Source of the DNA: Corticium candelabrum
Lineage: Eukaryota > Porifera > Homoscleromorpha > Homosclerophorida > Plakinidae
Assembly (NCBI RefSeq): GCF_963422355.1
Contig: NC_085096.1
Location: 2,445,783 to 2,509,782 of the forward strand
DNA length: 64,000 bases
Direction: 5' to 3'
Below are positions 26,581 to 39,747 of this stretch, one piece after another. The notes below the pieces were generated by a model that was not told the origin of the DNA, ran no database searches, and saw only the letters and a list, made by a program, of their open reading frames with translations. Position 1 is the stretch's first letter. Each line of letters starts with the position of its first letter. A program made the translations under genes and the position numbers.

Positions 26581-26618
26581 TTAGAGATAACTTCGTCTTG
26601 AATTCTTAGAAAGTAGTG

Positions 26619-27889
<1,271 letters not shown>

Positions 27890-28130
27890 TAAATAAATAT
27901 TAAGAGTTTGAGTGACAAGTAACGCCTCAGAGATGAGGTTATCTCGGATTCTGTACCGCAGACCGATAGCTGATAACTAAACGTGGTGCTGAAGACGCCA
28001 AGAAGAAACATGCATGCAAGACAACGATATGGCAAAGGGCAGGCAGGCAACGCTTGGCAAGTTGCCGGCCGCACATAAAAACCTTACTCATTTCTGTAAC
28101 AGAAAACCTGAACTTCGCGTATCTTGTTGG

Positions 28131-29831
28131 GTCAGTGCACTTTCCGGCAATTCAATTTCTCAATTTTTCAGTTTGGTTAAAATTTTGGAACCGATTTTTA
28201 ACTAAAAATTAAAAATTTACAAAATTGAAAATTGAGTTACTACATATACCAAAATCGAAAATGCAAAACTGAAATGACAGCTGCACTTTCCGGCCAAGTA
28301 TATTCTATTAGTCTTCAGCAACAGCAGCTAGACGTGATAAAGCTATTTGATTGTTGACACTGTTTCCTCCAAGTGCACTCTCGAGGTGACGATTGACAGA
28401 CAGACCGCTCAAATAACACACGATGAAATAGCGGTTAACAACTATGCAGGAACGAGCTAAGATTCTCTAGGAAGCGAATTCTTGTTCAGTTAATGTGGCG
28501 TCTTTAATTCGTCGATTGTACTCTTGCGTTGTAACACTTTTGCAGGTGCAGTACAGCTGCATTTGTAGTGGCACAGGTGTGGCACAAGTGTACGCCTAGC
28601 ACAGTGCATCTGAGTTTGTGCTAAGAGCAAAGCCATTAGCTTGTTCTAGCACAAACTACTCAACACAAAGAGTACACAGAAGTGGTAATTACACAGACCG
28701 CTCAGATATTATATCTAACACGCCATGATGCATTAATTAGTATATCTACCCGACAGAAAGAGCATGGAAAAGTTCTGTTCAATCGATCCATTGTCTTGCA
28801 ATTGTCTTCGTGATCGCGCACATTTCCTATAGCAATTCTGCTCTTTCTAACACTGTTTAGGTGTGAAACAGGTGCACGTGCACAGTACTTGCGCCAAGAG
28901 CGATTAGGGTTGGCACAGGTTTAATCTTACATGTTTATCACTAGACCACCTGCATTAGGCGCTAAGCCAATTAGTTTGTGGTTTTGTAGTACAGGTTACT
29001 TATTCAACCACTGTCATTACAACGGAACCGAGTGCATACCTAGACTGTACATTTCAATTGTCTTGATCACGATCGCAAAACGACGACTACCTATACCGGG
29101 CCTCTATACGTAATCTAAACTACTAGGAAGTTTGCATGTTTACTTCCATGACAGCTAGGGTTTCAACGAATACGTATTGTCTAGCTAAGACTCGGCGTTT
29201 CAGTAGACGGTCTGAAAACTTCGTTGAACGTGTTACTCACGAATGCGAGGCGCGTACGGATACCGTACAACTAGTTACATGCTAATTATCATTAGTAAAA
29301 TGAATAATAACCAACGCTTAGCTACCTTGCTATGCGTAGCCTAGTCCCTTTGGCGCAAGTACAGGTGCACCTGTACTGCATCTGCAAATGTGTTACAAAG
29401 CGAATCGATCTAGCGCAAGAGTACAATCGACGAATTAAAGACGCCACATTAACTGAACGAGAATTCGCTTCCTAGAGCATCTTAGCTCGTTCCTGCATGG
29501 TTATTAACCGCTATTTCATCGTGTGTTATTTGAGCTGTCTGTCTGTCAATTGTCACCTCGAGAGTACACCTTGGAGGAAACAGTGTCAACAATCAAATTG
29601 CTTTATCACGTCTAGGTGCTGCTGCTGAAGACTAATAGAATATACTGGCCGAAAGTGCAGCTGTCATTTCAATTTCGCATTTTCGATTTTGGTATATGTA
29701 GTAATTCAATTTTCAATTTTTTAATTTTTAGTTTTTAGTTAAAAATTGGTCCCAAAATTGAAATCGATGTACTTTCAATTTTAAACCAAACTAAAAAATT
29801 GAAAAATTGAATGGCCGGAAAGTGCACTGAC
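28131..29831. mobile_element. hAT-like foldback element
   Basis: 1.7 kb. The outer ~500 bp on each side are inverted copies (GTCAGTGCACTTTCCGG at the left; CCGGAAAGTGCACTGAC at the right), including AT-rich AAAATTGAAAATTGA tracts and a GGTGCAG motif. The flanks CTTGTTGG (28,123-28,130) and CTTGTTGC (29,832-29,839) form an 8-bp target duplication with one mismatch, as for hAT elements. The paralogous site at about 22,305-22,325 lacks the insertion. No transposase frame is present. Confidence 0.85.
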
Positions 29832-30016
29832 CTTGTTGCCTCTTCCTTCCCATTTAAAAAATCAAAGCAAATTCAATATGTCGTCTGTCTAGCTATACGC
29901 ATTCACTTACGCCGTGGGTGTTTCTAACTAGACAAAAAGAGGTGCTTTAGATACCTAAAGGCATGCGTAGCAGTCAGCAGACAGTGTCGTGAGTGTTGAG
30001 TCTCTTGCACGAAACA

Positions 30017-30080
30017 ATGACGGCGGCACGATCACTTCTGTTACTCATGATCACGTGTCTCGGGAACGACATCGAGAAAG
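30017..30080 (+). pseudogene. orphan signal-peptide exon of third protease copy
   Basis: ATG at 30,017 opens MTAARSLLLLMITCLGNDIE, clearly related to exon 1 of the two intact proteases but one codon longer. It ends in phase 1 at AAAG|GTCAAT. The usual GTGAGC/GTAAGC donor has become GTCAAT. No protease exon follows. Confidence 0.8.
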
Positions 30081-30177
30081 GTCAATCGCTTGCTAGCTGT
30101 CGATGTACAATGCAGTCAATAGCTTCAACCAGTAGTCGTAGTTATATATATATATATATATATTTGAATCTTTTGTT

Positions 30178-30573
30178 ATGAAATGCCAATTTCGCTGGGC
30201 TGGTCACATGTCTCAAATGCCTAATGATAGAATTCCCAAACAACTCCTTTTTGGTCAACTGGAACAGGGCCATAGTCATCAAGGTGGTCCTAAATTACGT
30301 TATAAAGATTCTATCAAGGCTAATATGAAATCTTGTGGGATTGACTTCCTGCATTTTGAGAAACTATCCAGTGATAGAACAAACTGGAGATCTCTCTGCC
30401 ATTCATCACTCCAACAGTTTGAAGAAAATCGTATTAGACATCTTCAAGCTCAACGTCAGAAACGGAAAGAACAAATTGTTCCTACCAACAAGTCATTTGT
30501 TTGTCAATCTTGTGGAAAGGAATGCCGTTCAAAAGCAGGTGTTAAATCCCACCAGAGACACAGAGGACACTAA
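30178..30573 (+). pseudogene. 3' end of a non-LTR retrotransposon ORF2
   Basis: A 131-residue open segment beginning MKCQFRWAGHMSQMPNDRIP. The RWxGHxxRMP...PKQ motif is typical of the C-terminal part of LINE endonuclease-reverse transcriptases. It ends with a zinc-finger motif CQSCGKECRSKAGVKSHQRH. It is 5' truncated; (AT)n lies upstream (30,143-30,165) and (AT)n plus (GTAT)n downstream (30,608-30,692), as expected of a dead-on-arrival LINE copy ending in simple repeats. Confidence 0.75.
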
Positions 30574-30601
30574 AGAGAGTCATCACTGTTATCAGTGGAC
30601 A

Positions 30602-30607
<6 letters not shown>

Positions 30608-30692
<85 letters not shown>
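30608..30692. repeat. (AT)n then (GTAT)n microsatellite
   Basis: AT dinucleotides to about 30,668 grade into six or seven GTAT units. It probably marks the 3' tail of the adjacent LINE fragment. Confidence 0.9.
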
Positions 30693-30696
<4 letters not shown>

Positions 30697-30825
30697 TGAG
30701 TTCCACGACCCCGTATACAAAAACTGTGTGGTTCTGGAAAGCTACTTTGTTTCGGACAATTATTTGCATTGAGACTATTTAGTTGCCATGCCAGACCGTC
30801 TACAACTCTAGCGGCTTACTACCCG

Positions 30826-31014
30826 AGGCCGGATATCCGGGCTAAGGGTGTAGTAGTCGTCCGACGTGCGACAGGTATTTCTACTCGACTAGCGCAGATG
30901 CAAATGAAGCTATAATAGAAGTGGTGTCATTACCGACCAATAGACGAACGTGATGTCATCATAAGGCTCCACCTCTCTTAGTTTGGCAGCTGTGCTACGA
31001 GAATTCAGCCATCG
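30826..31014 (+). repeat. dispersed repeat, copy 1
   Basis: Matches the reverse complement of 61,953-62,163. Shared blocks include GGATATCCGGGCTAAGGGT, GACCAATAGAC, GTGATGTCATCATAAGGCTC and GAGAATTCAGCCATC. No coding sense. Confidence 0.8.
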
Positions 31015-31830
31015 GGCGTCCGTCCTGTACATGGTCTTTATTCCTTTGCTTTACATAAGGGTTTAGCAGATAGAAACAACGCCTAGAGTCTACATTTCCA
31101 CCTGCATGTTTCCCACCAACAAACAGGCGTCTAGAGAGCGAAGGTGTTGGATTCAGGCGCCATGCGGTACATGTACCTGTACCTGACTTGTAACATTTCG
31201 CTTGTTCTATAGTGATTCTGCAGTCTGACAGCTTGCATTTTCGGTGTGCGTGGCTAAGCGGCCGCGGTGTCGTTGCAAAAATCACTAAATTTAGCTAATG
31301 TCGTCTTCAACAGAAATTTGGTGCTCCACGGGAATTCGCGAAGGGGAACGTGCGTTGTCCATGACAGCGCGTCTGTTTGTCGGACGAAGCGACTGACATG
31401 TAAGTACGCTAGTGCGTCTCTATTCGTTTTTGTTACGGTATACAAAGTCAGAGACGCCTAATCTACATTTGTACGTGCATGTTTTCCCACATTACGACAA
31501 CCCTGTGCCTATTAAACGTGTCTAGTATAGCTTGTTGACGCTGTTAGGGTATATACGCATTCTTTCTACAGTTGGTGTTGAGCAAACTCTAGAGATTAGA
31601 TAATAAAACCGGGCTGCATTGAAGTGTCTCTTTGATTTGCGCTCTGAATGCGTCCAGAAAGCAGTAAAATCACTTACACAATGCCATTTAATAAAAAGAC
31701 GTAGGAAGACTTCAAGTACCAGTCGTCTGTTGATTTTTGGATTAGAATCCCTCAAGTTCGTCCTCTGCTTCTCGGTCTTCAGCTTGCAGTGTTTATACTA
31801 CTGCGTTTGTGGTTTCGTCACGTCGCGTTG

Positions 31831-32398
31831 TCGAGAGCCTAAAGCGCGGGCCTCTGTTTACAGTCGCAGTCTGCCGCATCTCCTGCTGCCTAGCCTCTTT
31901 CACAGATCCTCCTAACGCGCGCAGGCTAGAGGCTAAAGTGGTTCTGCGCTGCCTTGAGTTGCTGCTACTTTCAGCAGAGCCATCTCTAGATAGTCTCTGC
32001 CACCGTCATATCTCTGCACTTAGTTAAAAAAGCACACAACACGACAAGCCCATGAAATTGGGGTTGTGACTGGATGCTTCACATACATATCAACAGAACT
32101 GTGCATACAGTAGTGACTGTACACCACTGGCTTCAAACACAATCATATGCAAACCAGATGCATCCCACCATGCACATGCCTGCATAGTACAGTACAGCCA
32201 CCATTCCGCAATCTATACACAATCGACCAACCAGATCAAATTTTTAACAAAAACTAAAAACACCCATTTTTCAATCAGTGCCGTTAATGTTGTGTTAGTT
32301 AATTAATTAAAGTAAATATGCCGCAGGAAGTATCCAACACCTTAAGTTTGCGTATCCATCCCACACGCATCTATTTGGGATCCAATCGTTCAGCAAAC
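31831..32398. other. upstream region of the membrane-protein gene
   Basis: No gene was seen. TTAGTTAATTAATTAAAG near 32,297-32,312 and CpG-poor DNA precede the first exon. No definite TATA box. Confidence 0.4.
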
Positions 32399-33959
32399 AT
32401 GTCGACTGTTGGCATGGCCGTGCTTCTCGGCCTTCTCTCGTCCAGCGGTAAGTAGCAAAGATCTCAACACCCTCTCTCTCATCTCATCTCTGCTATCTCT
32501 AGTGCGTGTATCCGGACAACTCGACGACATCTGCTCTGGTGTTCGAACAATACTAGAAGACCAAGAGCTCGATCAATGGTGTGCAGTGTCGACCGACTGT
32601 CTTCAGATTCGTTGCGTTATGAATTTCGTCGACGATCATCCGTTCACCTTCTACCTTGCTGTACACAAATGTCACAATCCTGTCGCAGTGTCGGTTGGCA
32701 TGGCAACGTTCGATTTCACATGGAAGCGCCAGTATGTCGGAGATCAAACCGCGACGATTGGTGATATACCGGAGATTATAGGGAAAGTCGTCGGACAGCC
32801 CTATCTCCGTCTGCAAGTGGCTAGGACAGTGAGTGGGGTGGTGATGTCTCTCGGCGTGTGGATCAAGAAGAATGGGCAGTGGATTAAGAGAGTACCTCTG
32901 GTCACTGGACTCTCCATTCCATTGGATACGGATGATTGCCCAACCGGTGGTAATTGCTATATTGTAATACAATGCTGTGTAAGCAGAGAGCAGGAGAGAT
33001 TTGTGTTGCAACTGTTTGTACTAGTAGGATACATGTGCATGTTGCCCTCCACGTACACCACGAGTTGGTGACTGCGTTTTTTTTCTTTGGACTGCAGCCG
33101 TCCATCTAGCCATGTCTCACTAGTGACTGACTCCTCGATCAGTGAGTGATGTGTGCAACACCACAAATACAGTCGAGAACGGATTGCATTGCATTGCCTT
33201 CTTTTCATCAGTAGACTAGGGGGTGGTAATTGGCTAGCAAGTTGCCTAAACAAACCATCAAGAAATACTTCTAAAAATTGAAATCTTCTTGCTTGTTTTC
33301 ATGAAGGTGACATAACGTCACATGTGGTCACACTATGACTATTGCAATGAAAAATATTGATATTGTGTATGTATATCAGTGGGGGTCTTGTTGCCATGGA
33401 AACAAAATCAAATACAGAGTAGAGAAGTGTGTGGCCTGATTGTTGCCCAGATTCTTCCAACTGTCCAGAATCCAGAATCAAACTAAAACGTTGCTAACCT
33501 GTTCTGATATATTCACAGTGGGGGTCTTTGTACACTATGGATTCGAATCGATTGCTCTTGCTGCAATCGGTATAGCAACGAGCATGAGCCTACAAGTACG
33601 AATATTGCTTCACTAGGTTGACCAGTAAACAGAAACAGGACGCCCTATGATAACACATGGTCGACCTACATCAAGTAGCTCGAGGCAGCTTATCAGACAG
33701 CAATATAAATCATAAAAGTTACATTACAAAAAATCATCCCACATAAAATTGTTTAATTTATTAGGGACATGCTCATTAGGGTGAGACACCAAAGCACTCG
33801 CTACATTCTAACATTTTTCAATTCCTTTGTAATGTTAGTTCTCCCAACCTTCATACATATTAGACCATTTTTGTCCAGATGCCAAGCATCTGTGGTGAAA
33901 CCAAGCATTATACCATGGTCACATGACGTGCGACCAGTCACAAGCGCATATTGAAATGG

Positions 33960-34013
<54 letters not shown>

Positions 34014-35382
34014 TGACCATAGTATAAATAGATTATCATATGACTAGCGTGCTATATGGCGTTTCCTAGAATGAGGGGCAGGGTTATCGCTCAAGGCAAA
34101 ACCGAGAGCTCCAACCCAGCTCTGATTGCTGGTAAAAGCCATAGCACGCTAATCATATGATAACCTATAAGTACTTGGCAAGTAATTCTGAGAGCTTCAT
34201 TTGATACTGTCGTGTTTTTATTGTAATCTCAAGTGATCAATCTACAGTCCTAGGGAAAAAAGCGCCACAAAATTAAAACATTGTACTCGCACCTTCGGTG
34301 AGATATAAGCTTACAACAAGATTCAAGATGGCCAACCTACTTGTCCCAATAACTAGTTAATAGTTATTAATAAAATCATCAGTAGTACAACTCACAAAGA
34401 AACCAAGCAGTAATAGCCAGAGTAGATTTTTAGTTGAGGCAAGTATCTATGTATTAAATTCAAAATGTCATGTTGACTTTGTTGTTGTCATACTAAAATT
34501 TGTGTGTCTCTTCCAGCATCCAACTTATCTCCTAATGCCAGTTCTTCTAGTGACATGTTTCGTTTGGAAGACATTACCGACTTACTGCAACAATATGGCA
34601 AGCTGATCTTATTCGGCAATAAGACGTCTCCATTGGCTAACTGGGGTAGCGATCACGGCAATTCGCCATCCGAATCAACACAAAAGTTGAACGAAAGTGC
34701 TATAGTGGATACGTGTACCAAAGAGATGAAGGAAGATATTGATTATTGGTTTAAAGACGGTTCCACTTTGACTAAAGACCTACAGAGATGCTACTGTCAG
34801 CACACAAATAATTCTCTAGCAATTTGTGCTAGTCTCATCAACACCATTACAGTCAGTGATACAAATACACTAACAGGTGACAATGATGAGAACAATGGTG
34901 ATGGTAAAATGGCTGGTAACATTGGTGAAAGCAAAATGACCGACGGCAGTGACGAAAATAAAGATACAAGTGACAACAGTAGTAAAGGTATAATCTGAAC
35001 TCATAATTAATGGTACTGCACAATAATATATTGGCAATACTAACAAATCATAAACAGCAATCACACACCCTATTCGTTACATACATGTACAGTCTCTGGG
35101 CACAACTGAACAGGAAAAGTATGACAGTCACAGCACTTGTGAAGTTCAAGTCAGGATAGACTACAGCTATCAGCTGTCAGGGGAATAACGCATACCCTGA
35201 ATAATACCTTGAAGTATCAACTCAATAAAATGCCATCTAAACCAGCTACGCACATATTGTATACAAAGTGCAATTTGAGATACTAAAATTCTACTGCAAG
35301 TATGATCAGAGCTGTAACAAAATGACCTGTCATTGCATTAGCCATACATTTGGAGATGCTTGAGAATTCCAAGTGTTATTGC

Positions 35383-35452
<70 letters not shown>

Positions 35453-35851
35453 TCACTGCATGATCCATGAACTAATTTCCCATACAACAGCCTTACCTTT
35501 CCTTTAATTTTAAACAACAAAATAACATTCTAACATATTACAGACTATTTAAAAATAACAAACCAACATATTCTTATCAATTTATTAATATTAATAAAAA
35601 GATATCGCTTAATGCTAGTCTCATCCATTTACACAAATTAAAAGTTGTTTTGTCTGTTAGAATCGGCCATCATTGGTGGTTGTATCGGCGGTGCAATCGT
35701 GTTTGCAGTTATCGTTGTGATCATTCTCTTCGCATTCTACATGAAAAGGCATACGCCTTGGGTTGCTGTCACGCCTATGCACAAGTCTCTTGTCCACCAC
35801 AATTCTGGAAGTGGTGAGGCATTCATCAAAGTAGAAGAGTCAAAGGAGTAA
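32399..35851 (+). CDS. single-pass type I membrane protein, unrecognised family (4 exons)
   Basis: Exons 32399-32447, 32503-32949, 34517-34987 and 35661-35851 all join in phase 1 with GT-AG introns and give 385 residues. Exon 1 is a signal peptide (MSTVGMAVLLGLLSSS). Exon 2 is a Cys-containing ectodomain (about residues 17-165). Exon 3 is a second ectodomain part with four Cys (CTKEM, CYCQH, CASL) and an Asp/Asn/Gly-rich stalk (GDNDENNGDGKM). Exon 4 encodes one membrane helix (IIGGCIGGAIVFAVIVVIIL) and a ~43-residue cytoplasmic tail without a known motif. Several NxS/T sites fit a glycoprotein. I do not recognise the fold. It could be a lineage-specific receptor or adhesion protein. Confidence 0.8.
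33961..34011. repeat. (AT)n microsatellite
   Basis: About 50 bp of AT repeats in intron 2 of the membrane-protein gene. Confidence 0.95.
34033..34163. repeat. 131-bp imperfect palindrome (MITE-like)
   Basis: Left end TTATCATATGACTAGCGTGC and, reversed, right end TTATCATATGATTAGCGTGC form a ~26-bp stem around a ~75-bp loop. It lies in intron 2. No clear target duplication. Confidence 0.7.
35392..35451. repeat. (TG)n microsatellite
   Basis: About 60 bp of GT repeats in intron 3 of the membrane-protein gene. Confidence 0.95.
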
Positions 35852-35936
35852 CCAATGTTTGGAACAACATCAAGCTACGCTGAGTAACGCTTTAGGTCAA
35901 TGTGTGTAGGCTGTCTTCGCATTGCTGAAATGTTAA

Positions 35937-35942
35937 AATAAA
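35937..35942 (+). terminator. polyadenylation signal
   Basis: AATAAA lies 86 bp after the stop of the four-exon membrane-protein gene. It is the canonical signal at a plausible distance. Confidence 0.6.
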
Positions 35943-37045
35943 TATGATTTAACTAACTATGGCTAAATTGGTAAAAACAACCTCTGTTAGCTCATCTCAA
36001 TTTCACCTAAAAGTTGTCTTCTGAATCCCTTAGCCTTGTACCTGGTCATTCTAAATGTGAAAGCGAGAAACATACATCAAAATGTGAGACAAACTGGACA
36101 TGGCAATCACCTCAAATTGTTGACATCTGAAGCCCATTACACAGGTGTCTAATAAAGACAGCCATCTTGTCTAAGTAATACGAATGATGTAGATATACAA
36201 ATCTATCTATTAGTACCTAAATTTGCGACACGTCTAACCTATTGTGTGGAATTCCTGCATGCATTCTGATGTACTTGATACTGCTTGACTCCCCGAGATT
36301 GACTAAGGCATGCCTCCTCTACTCTCTGCAACTGACTGTACACAATCCTTGCTTGAGTATTACCCCACTGGCCCAGGGTTCAAGCAAGCCCCACCCCCAA
36401 CTTTGTCCAAGAATCTAAGATTTTCACACCTCCTAAATTAGTGCAAAATTGGCGCTTTCCACAATGACTGTCTGCAAGACTTGTGCCTGTAGAAATTCTG
36501 ACATTCTTTAACTTGTGCATGCCTGTCGACCACATGTTGACGGTTTGGATGACTCAGATACCTATAGAAGTCTTCAAGATTAGGTTTCTATGTTTAGGTA
36601 GTAGTGGTGGTTTGAAGCTCTACTATAGTGTAGTAGCATGCTGTCTAAGTTAATAAATCAATCACTTAGAAAGACCCCATCCCATACTTGACCTTCAACT
36701 CTGGCCAACCATTGGTGTGGGGTAATAACCAAGGAGGTACAATATATTTATCAGCTATGATAAATTAAAATTAGAAAGATTAATTAATACATTACTTAAT
36801 CAGCAAATTGAAATGCAAACTCAAAAAATTATTATAAGCTTGAAAGAGATAAATATGTATGAAACAAGTGAGAGACAGAAAGAGACGACTATTCAAGCAA
36901 CATTGAAGAGATAAAACAAGAGTTGATATTTGGTGTACAACACAAAAAGTACATATTTTATACAACAGCAAGCCAATACTGTAGCTAACATTCTTACTAA
37001 ACAAATTTGCCAATTTATTATTTGTGTTATATAAGAAAATTGAAA
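35943..37045. other. no gene seen
   Basis: Intergenic DNA. Long open frames are absent; AT-rich from 36,740 on. Confidence 0.5.
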
Positions 37046-37048
37046 TAA

Positions 37049-38295
37049 GGCCGCACCAAAAAACTGTCTGATTGGGGTAACCCACCCGCCCGCCCGCCCA
37101 TGTTTGGAGCTCGAGGGCCGCTGAGTTGTTTTTTATTTAAATGTTTTCTGTTGGCCTGGGCATACCGTGTTCGAGGGGCACGTGTTTTGAGAGATGGCAA
37201 GATTCTTCGTGTGTCTGGCAATTGTAGTCTTGCAGGTAGTTGGATTCGGTAATCGAGTGGACGATACTGTCGGCGCGCCGTGTTTCAAAGGCCGCTGTTT
37301 TTGTGTATGCGCATGCTGAGAAATAAGATGTCTACTGTTGCCTTGTGCATATCCGTGTCCGAGGGGCACGCGTTTTGAGAGATGGCAAGATTCTTTGTGT
37401 GTCTGGCAACTGTAGTCTTCGTGAGGTGTTGCAGGAAGTTAGATTCGGCGATCGAGTGGACAATGTACTCGTGCAGCGTGCGAACTGCAACGACAGACAC
37501 TTCCTCCAAAGATGATGATGATGATTGATAATAATTAAAAAAATAAGAAATAAAAACTAGTAATTGAAGCTGTGTTTACACCGTCGCTTCTACAGTTATG
37601 AGCCTTCAAAGTCCTGAACACCACGTACAATAGGAGGAGTAATTGTCGCAAAGAATTACAAATATATATGCTATATTCTTTCTAGACGTACTACTTGTAA
37701 AATGTGTTTAAAATCGTACATAGCGACTGTCATTTCGCGTGACCGCAAAGTCCGTAAATAGTCTGTAGTCGTAAATAGAGTCATCATATACAGGACATAA
37801 AATCTCTCCTGGTTACGTAATGTTAGATTCCCTTATAAATATCGTAAAACCAAGAAATTGATCGATTTTGAGTCAGCAGTTGCAGACAGCTGAGTTCTGT
37901 TGTTTATGTCCGACAGGTCCTAGCAATCGCAAACATGAATTACACTGTTCTGGTAATAAAATTCTCTCAAGGAAGTTTCGCGCGTGCGACTGGCTGTTTG
38001 TCTATTGTCTCTGGTTGCCACGTACGACATAAAGGAATTAATGCTTCGTGATTGGGCCACACTAAGGAGGCGTGGCACATTCCTGTAGTGTGACAGACAT
38101 AGCCAGCCAGCCACATAGTCCCCAGACCGGAAGTCGGTTTAGCCCTATACGTTTAGAGTATGCTACTCGCCAAGTCTCGTGACTTTTACAAAGTCCCTTT
38201 TCTTATAGACTCATAGCTGAATAAATAACTCCGCCTGCCCACCCATCTTTTTCCGCGGCAAGTTACCCCAATCAGACAATTTTTTCGGTGCAGCC
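37049..38295. mobile_element. Harbinger-like non-autonomous DNA transposon
   Basis: 1,247 bp. Ends GGCCGCACCAAAAAACTGTC and, reversed, GGCTGCACCGAAAAAATTGT, both followed by CTGATTGGGGTAAC, form ~35-bp inverted repeats. TAA flanks both sides (37,046-37,048 and 38,296-38,298), the TWA duplication of PIF/Harbinger. It contains no transposase and carries an internal direct duplication (37,150-37,260 and 37,340-37,470). Confidence 0.85.
37150..37470. repeat. internal direct duplication in the Harbinger-like element
   Basis: Two ~110-130-bp copies share GAGGGGCACGYGTTTTGAGA, GATGGCAAGATTCTT, GTGTGTCTGGCAA and GATTCGG..ATCGAGTGGAC. They lie about 195 bp apart. Confidence 0.8.
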
Positions 38296-39310
38296 TAATT
38301 AAAATATTAAGATTATAACCTTTTTCAAATCATGAAACTCCTGACACTCAAACTTTTGGAAGTACCTTTCAATTTTGGAGTTAACTAAATTTTCAGTTTC
38401 CTTAGGAAATTCTCATCAGCTTGCCATAGTTCACCAGAAATCAAGACAATGTCATGGCATCTGCAATGTACTACACACAACAATAATTTACAAAAAAATC
38501 AAAAAATAAATCTAAACTGTATTTACATCAAGATAAATAGACTACACACAACTTGCCATCTCAGTCATAAACTAATAGTTCTACACTGAAGCACAGACAC
38601 TTCAGACAGGGATAACTGATCACTCTCATCATAGACAGCAAACAATGAAACATAACATCAACACACAGAATTACAAACAAAACAAAACAACAGGCCTCGC
38701 CTTGAAGCATCTGTGTGACTACTTTATCGTCTTCACACCGCTTCACCCTACAATACATAACAAAACTGCAGCAGTGTCTACAATAGCATTAATTGACGAA
38801 ACAGACTGTTTTATAGAAACTCAGAATATGGATATTTGATCACTGTATGTGTAAACACACTCATACAAGAGGTGTCAGAACATCCATGCATCATCACTGT
38901 CCCGTGCAAACATGTTAACTAAAGATGGAAATTTAGAAAGATGAATCAGTGGCACTAAATGTTGCATATACATTTCCAAAGTCCGATTATTAAAGAGTCG
39001 CTATTAGACATACAAACAAACAAATAAACAGACAAACAAACAGGCAAACCAACTGACAGAAAACAGACAGACAAAAGGACTGACAGACAGAGAGACATAC
39101 TGTACAAATGGAGATGCAAACAAACACCAAACAGACTACTGAAAACAAACAGGCAAAAAGACAAACAAACAACCATACTAACAGACAGGCAACCTACACA
39201 AATACAGACCACCAAATGATTGAGCTACAAACACGAGTCAAACAACAACAATTATAATTACCACCACAAAATAAATAAATAAATAAATATTTTCTTTATA
39301 TACATGTGAG

Positions 39311-39312
<2 letters not shown>

Positions 39313-39384
<72 letters not shown>
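39313..39384. repeat. (TG)n microsatellite
   Basis: About 70 bp of TG repeats. Confidence 0.95.
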
Positions 39385-39386
<2 letters not shown>

Positions 39387-39676
39387 CCTCAATATAGCAT
39401 GGCAGGGCCCAAAGTTGCTAAAGCTCTGTGGTTGCTTAGCTGTAGCGGGCCTCCTAGCCAAAATGGTTCTTGAATATACGTACGTAGAGCCTGGGACAGC
39501 GACCGATGCTGTCACTCAAAGTACTTCAAGAACTTCCACTCGTCGCAGTGTGACGAGCCGGCAAGTAGGTAGAAACAACGTCATCAACTGCAAAGACATC
39601 CAAAAAGAAGAACTGATAGAAAGGTATTACAGTGTGCCTCATTGAACGTTTGCTCCTTAGTCTACATCTCGGGACC

Positions 39677-39678
<2 letters not shown>

Positions 39679-39745
<67 letters not shown>
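39679..39745. repeat. (TG)n microsatellite
   Basis: About 67 bp of TG repeats. Confidence 0.95.

Positions 39746-39747
<2 letters not shown>

Larger units (their letters stand above)
27890..31830 (+). pseudogene. third, decayed copy of the protease locus
   Basis: Blocks collinear with the right inverted-repeat arm are separated by insertions. About 27,905-28,130 matches 22,135-22,310 (GAGTGACAAGTAACGCC, TAACAGAAAACC). About 29,840-30,140 covers the upstream region and signal-peptide exon. About 30,690-30,790 is intron-like. About 31,505-31,800 matches the 3' flank at 24,615-25,030 (GGTGTTGAG, AAAACCGGGCTGCATTGAA, GCGCTCTGAATGCGTCCAGA). The protease exon itself is missing. Insertions: a foldback element (28,131-29,831), a LINE 3' end (30,178-30,573) and a dispersed repeat (30,826-31,014). 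Confidence 0.8.

Noticed and set aside
37027-37509. Overlapping minus-strand frames with repeated HTKNLAISQN-like text
   Set aside because: They reflect the internal duplication of a non-autonomous transposon, not a repeat protein.
39388-39645. Open frame between two TG tracts with a hydrophobic segment
   Set aside because: Composition is not obviously repetitive, but no splice sites, homology or second copy support it.
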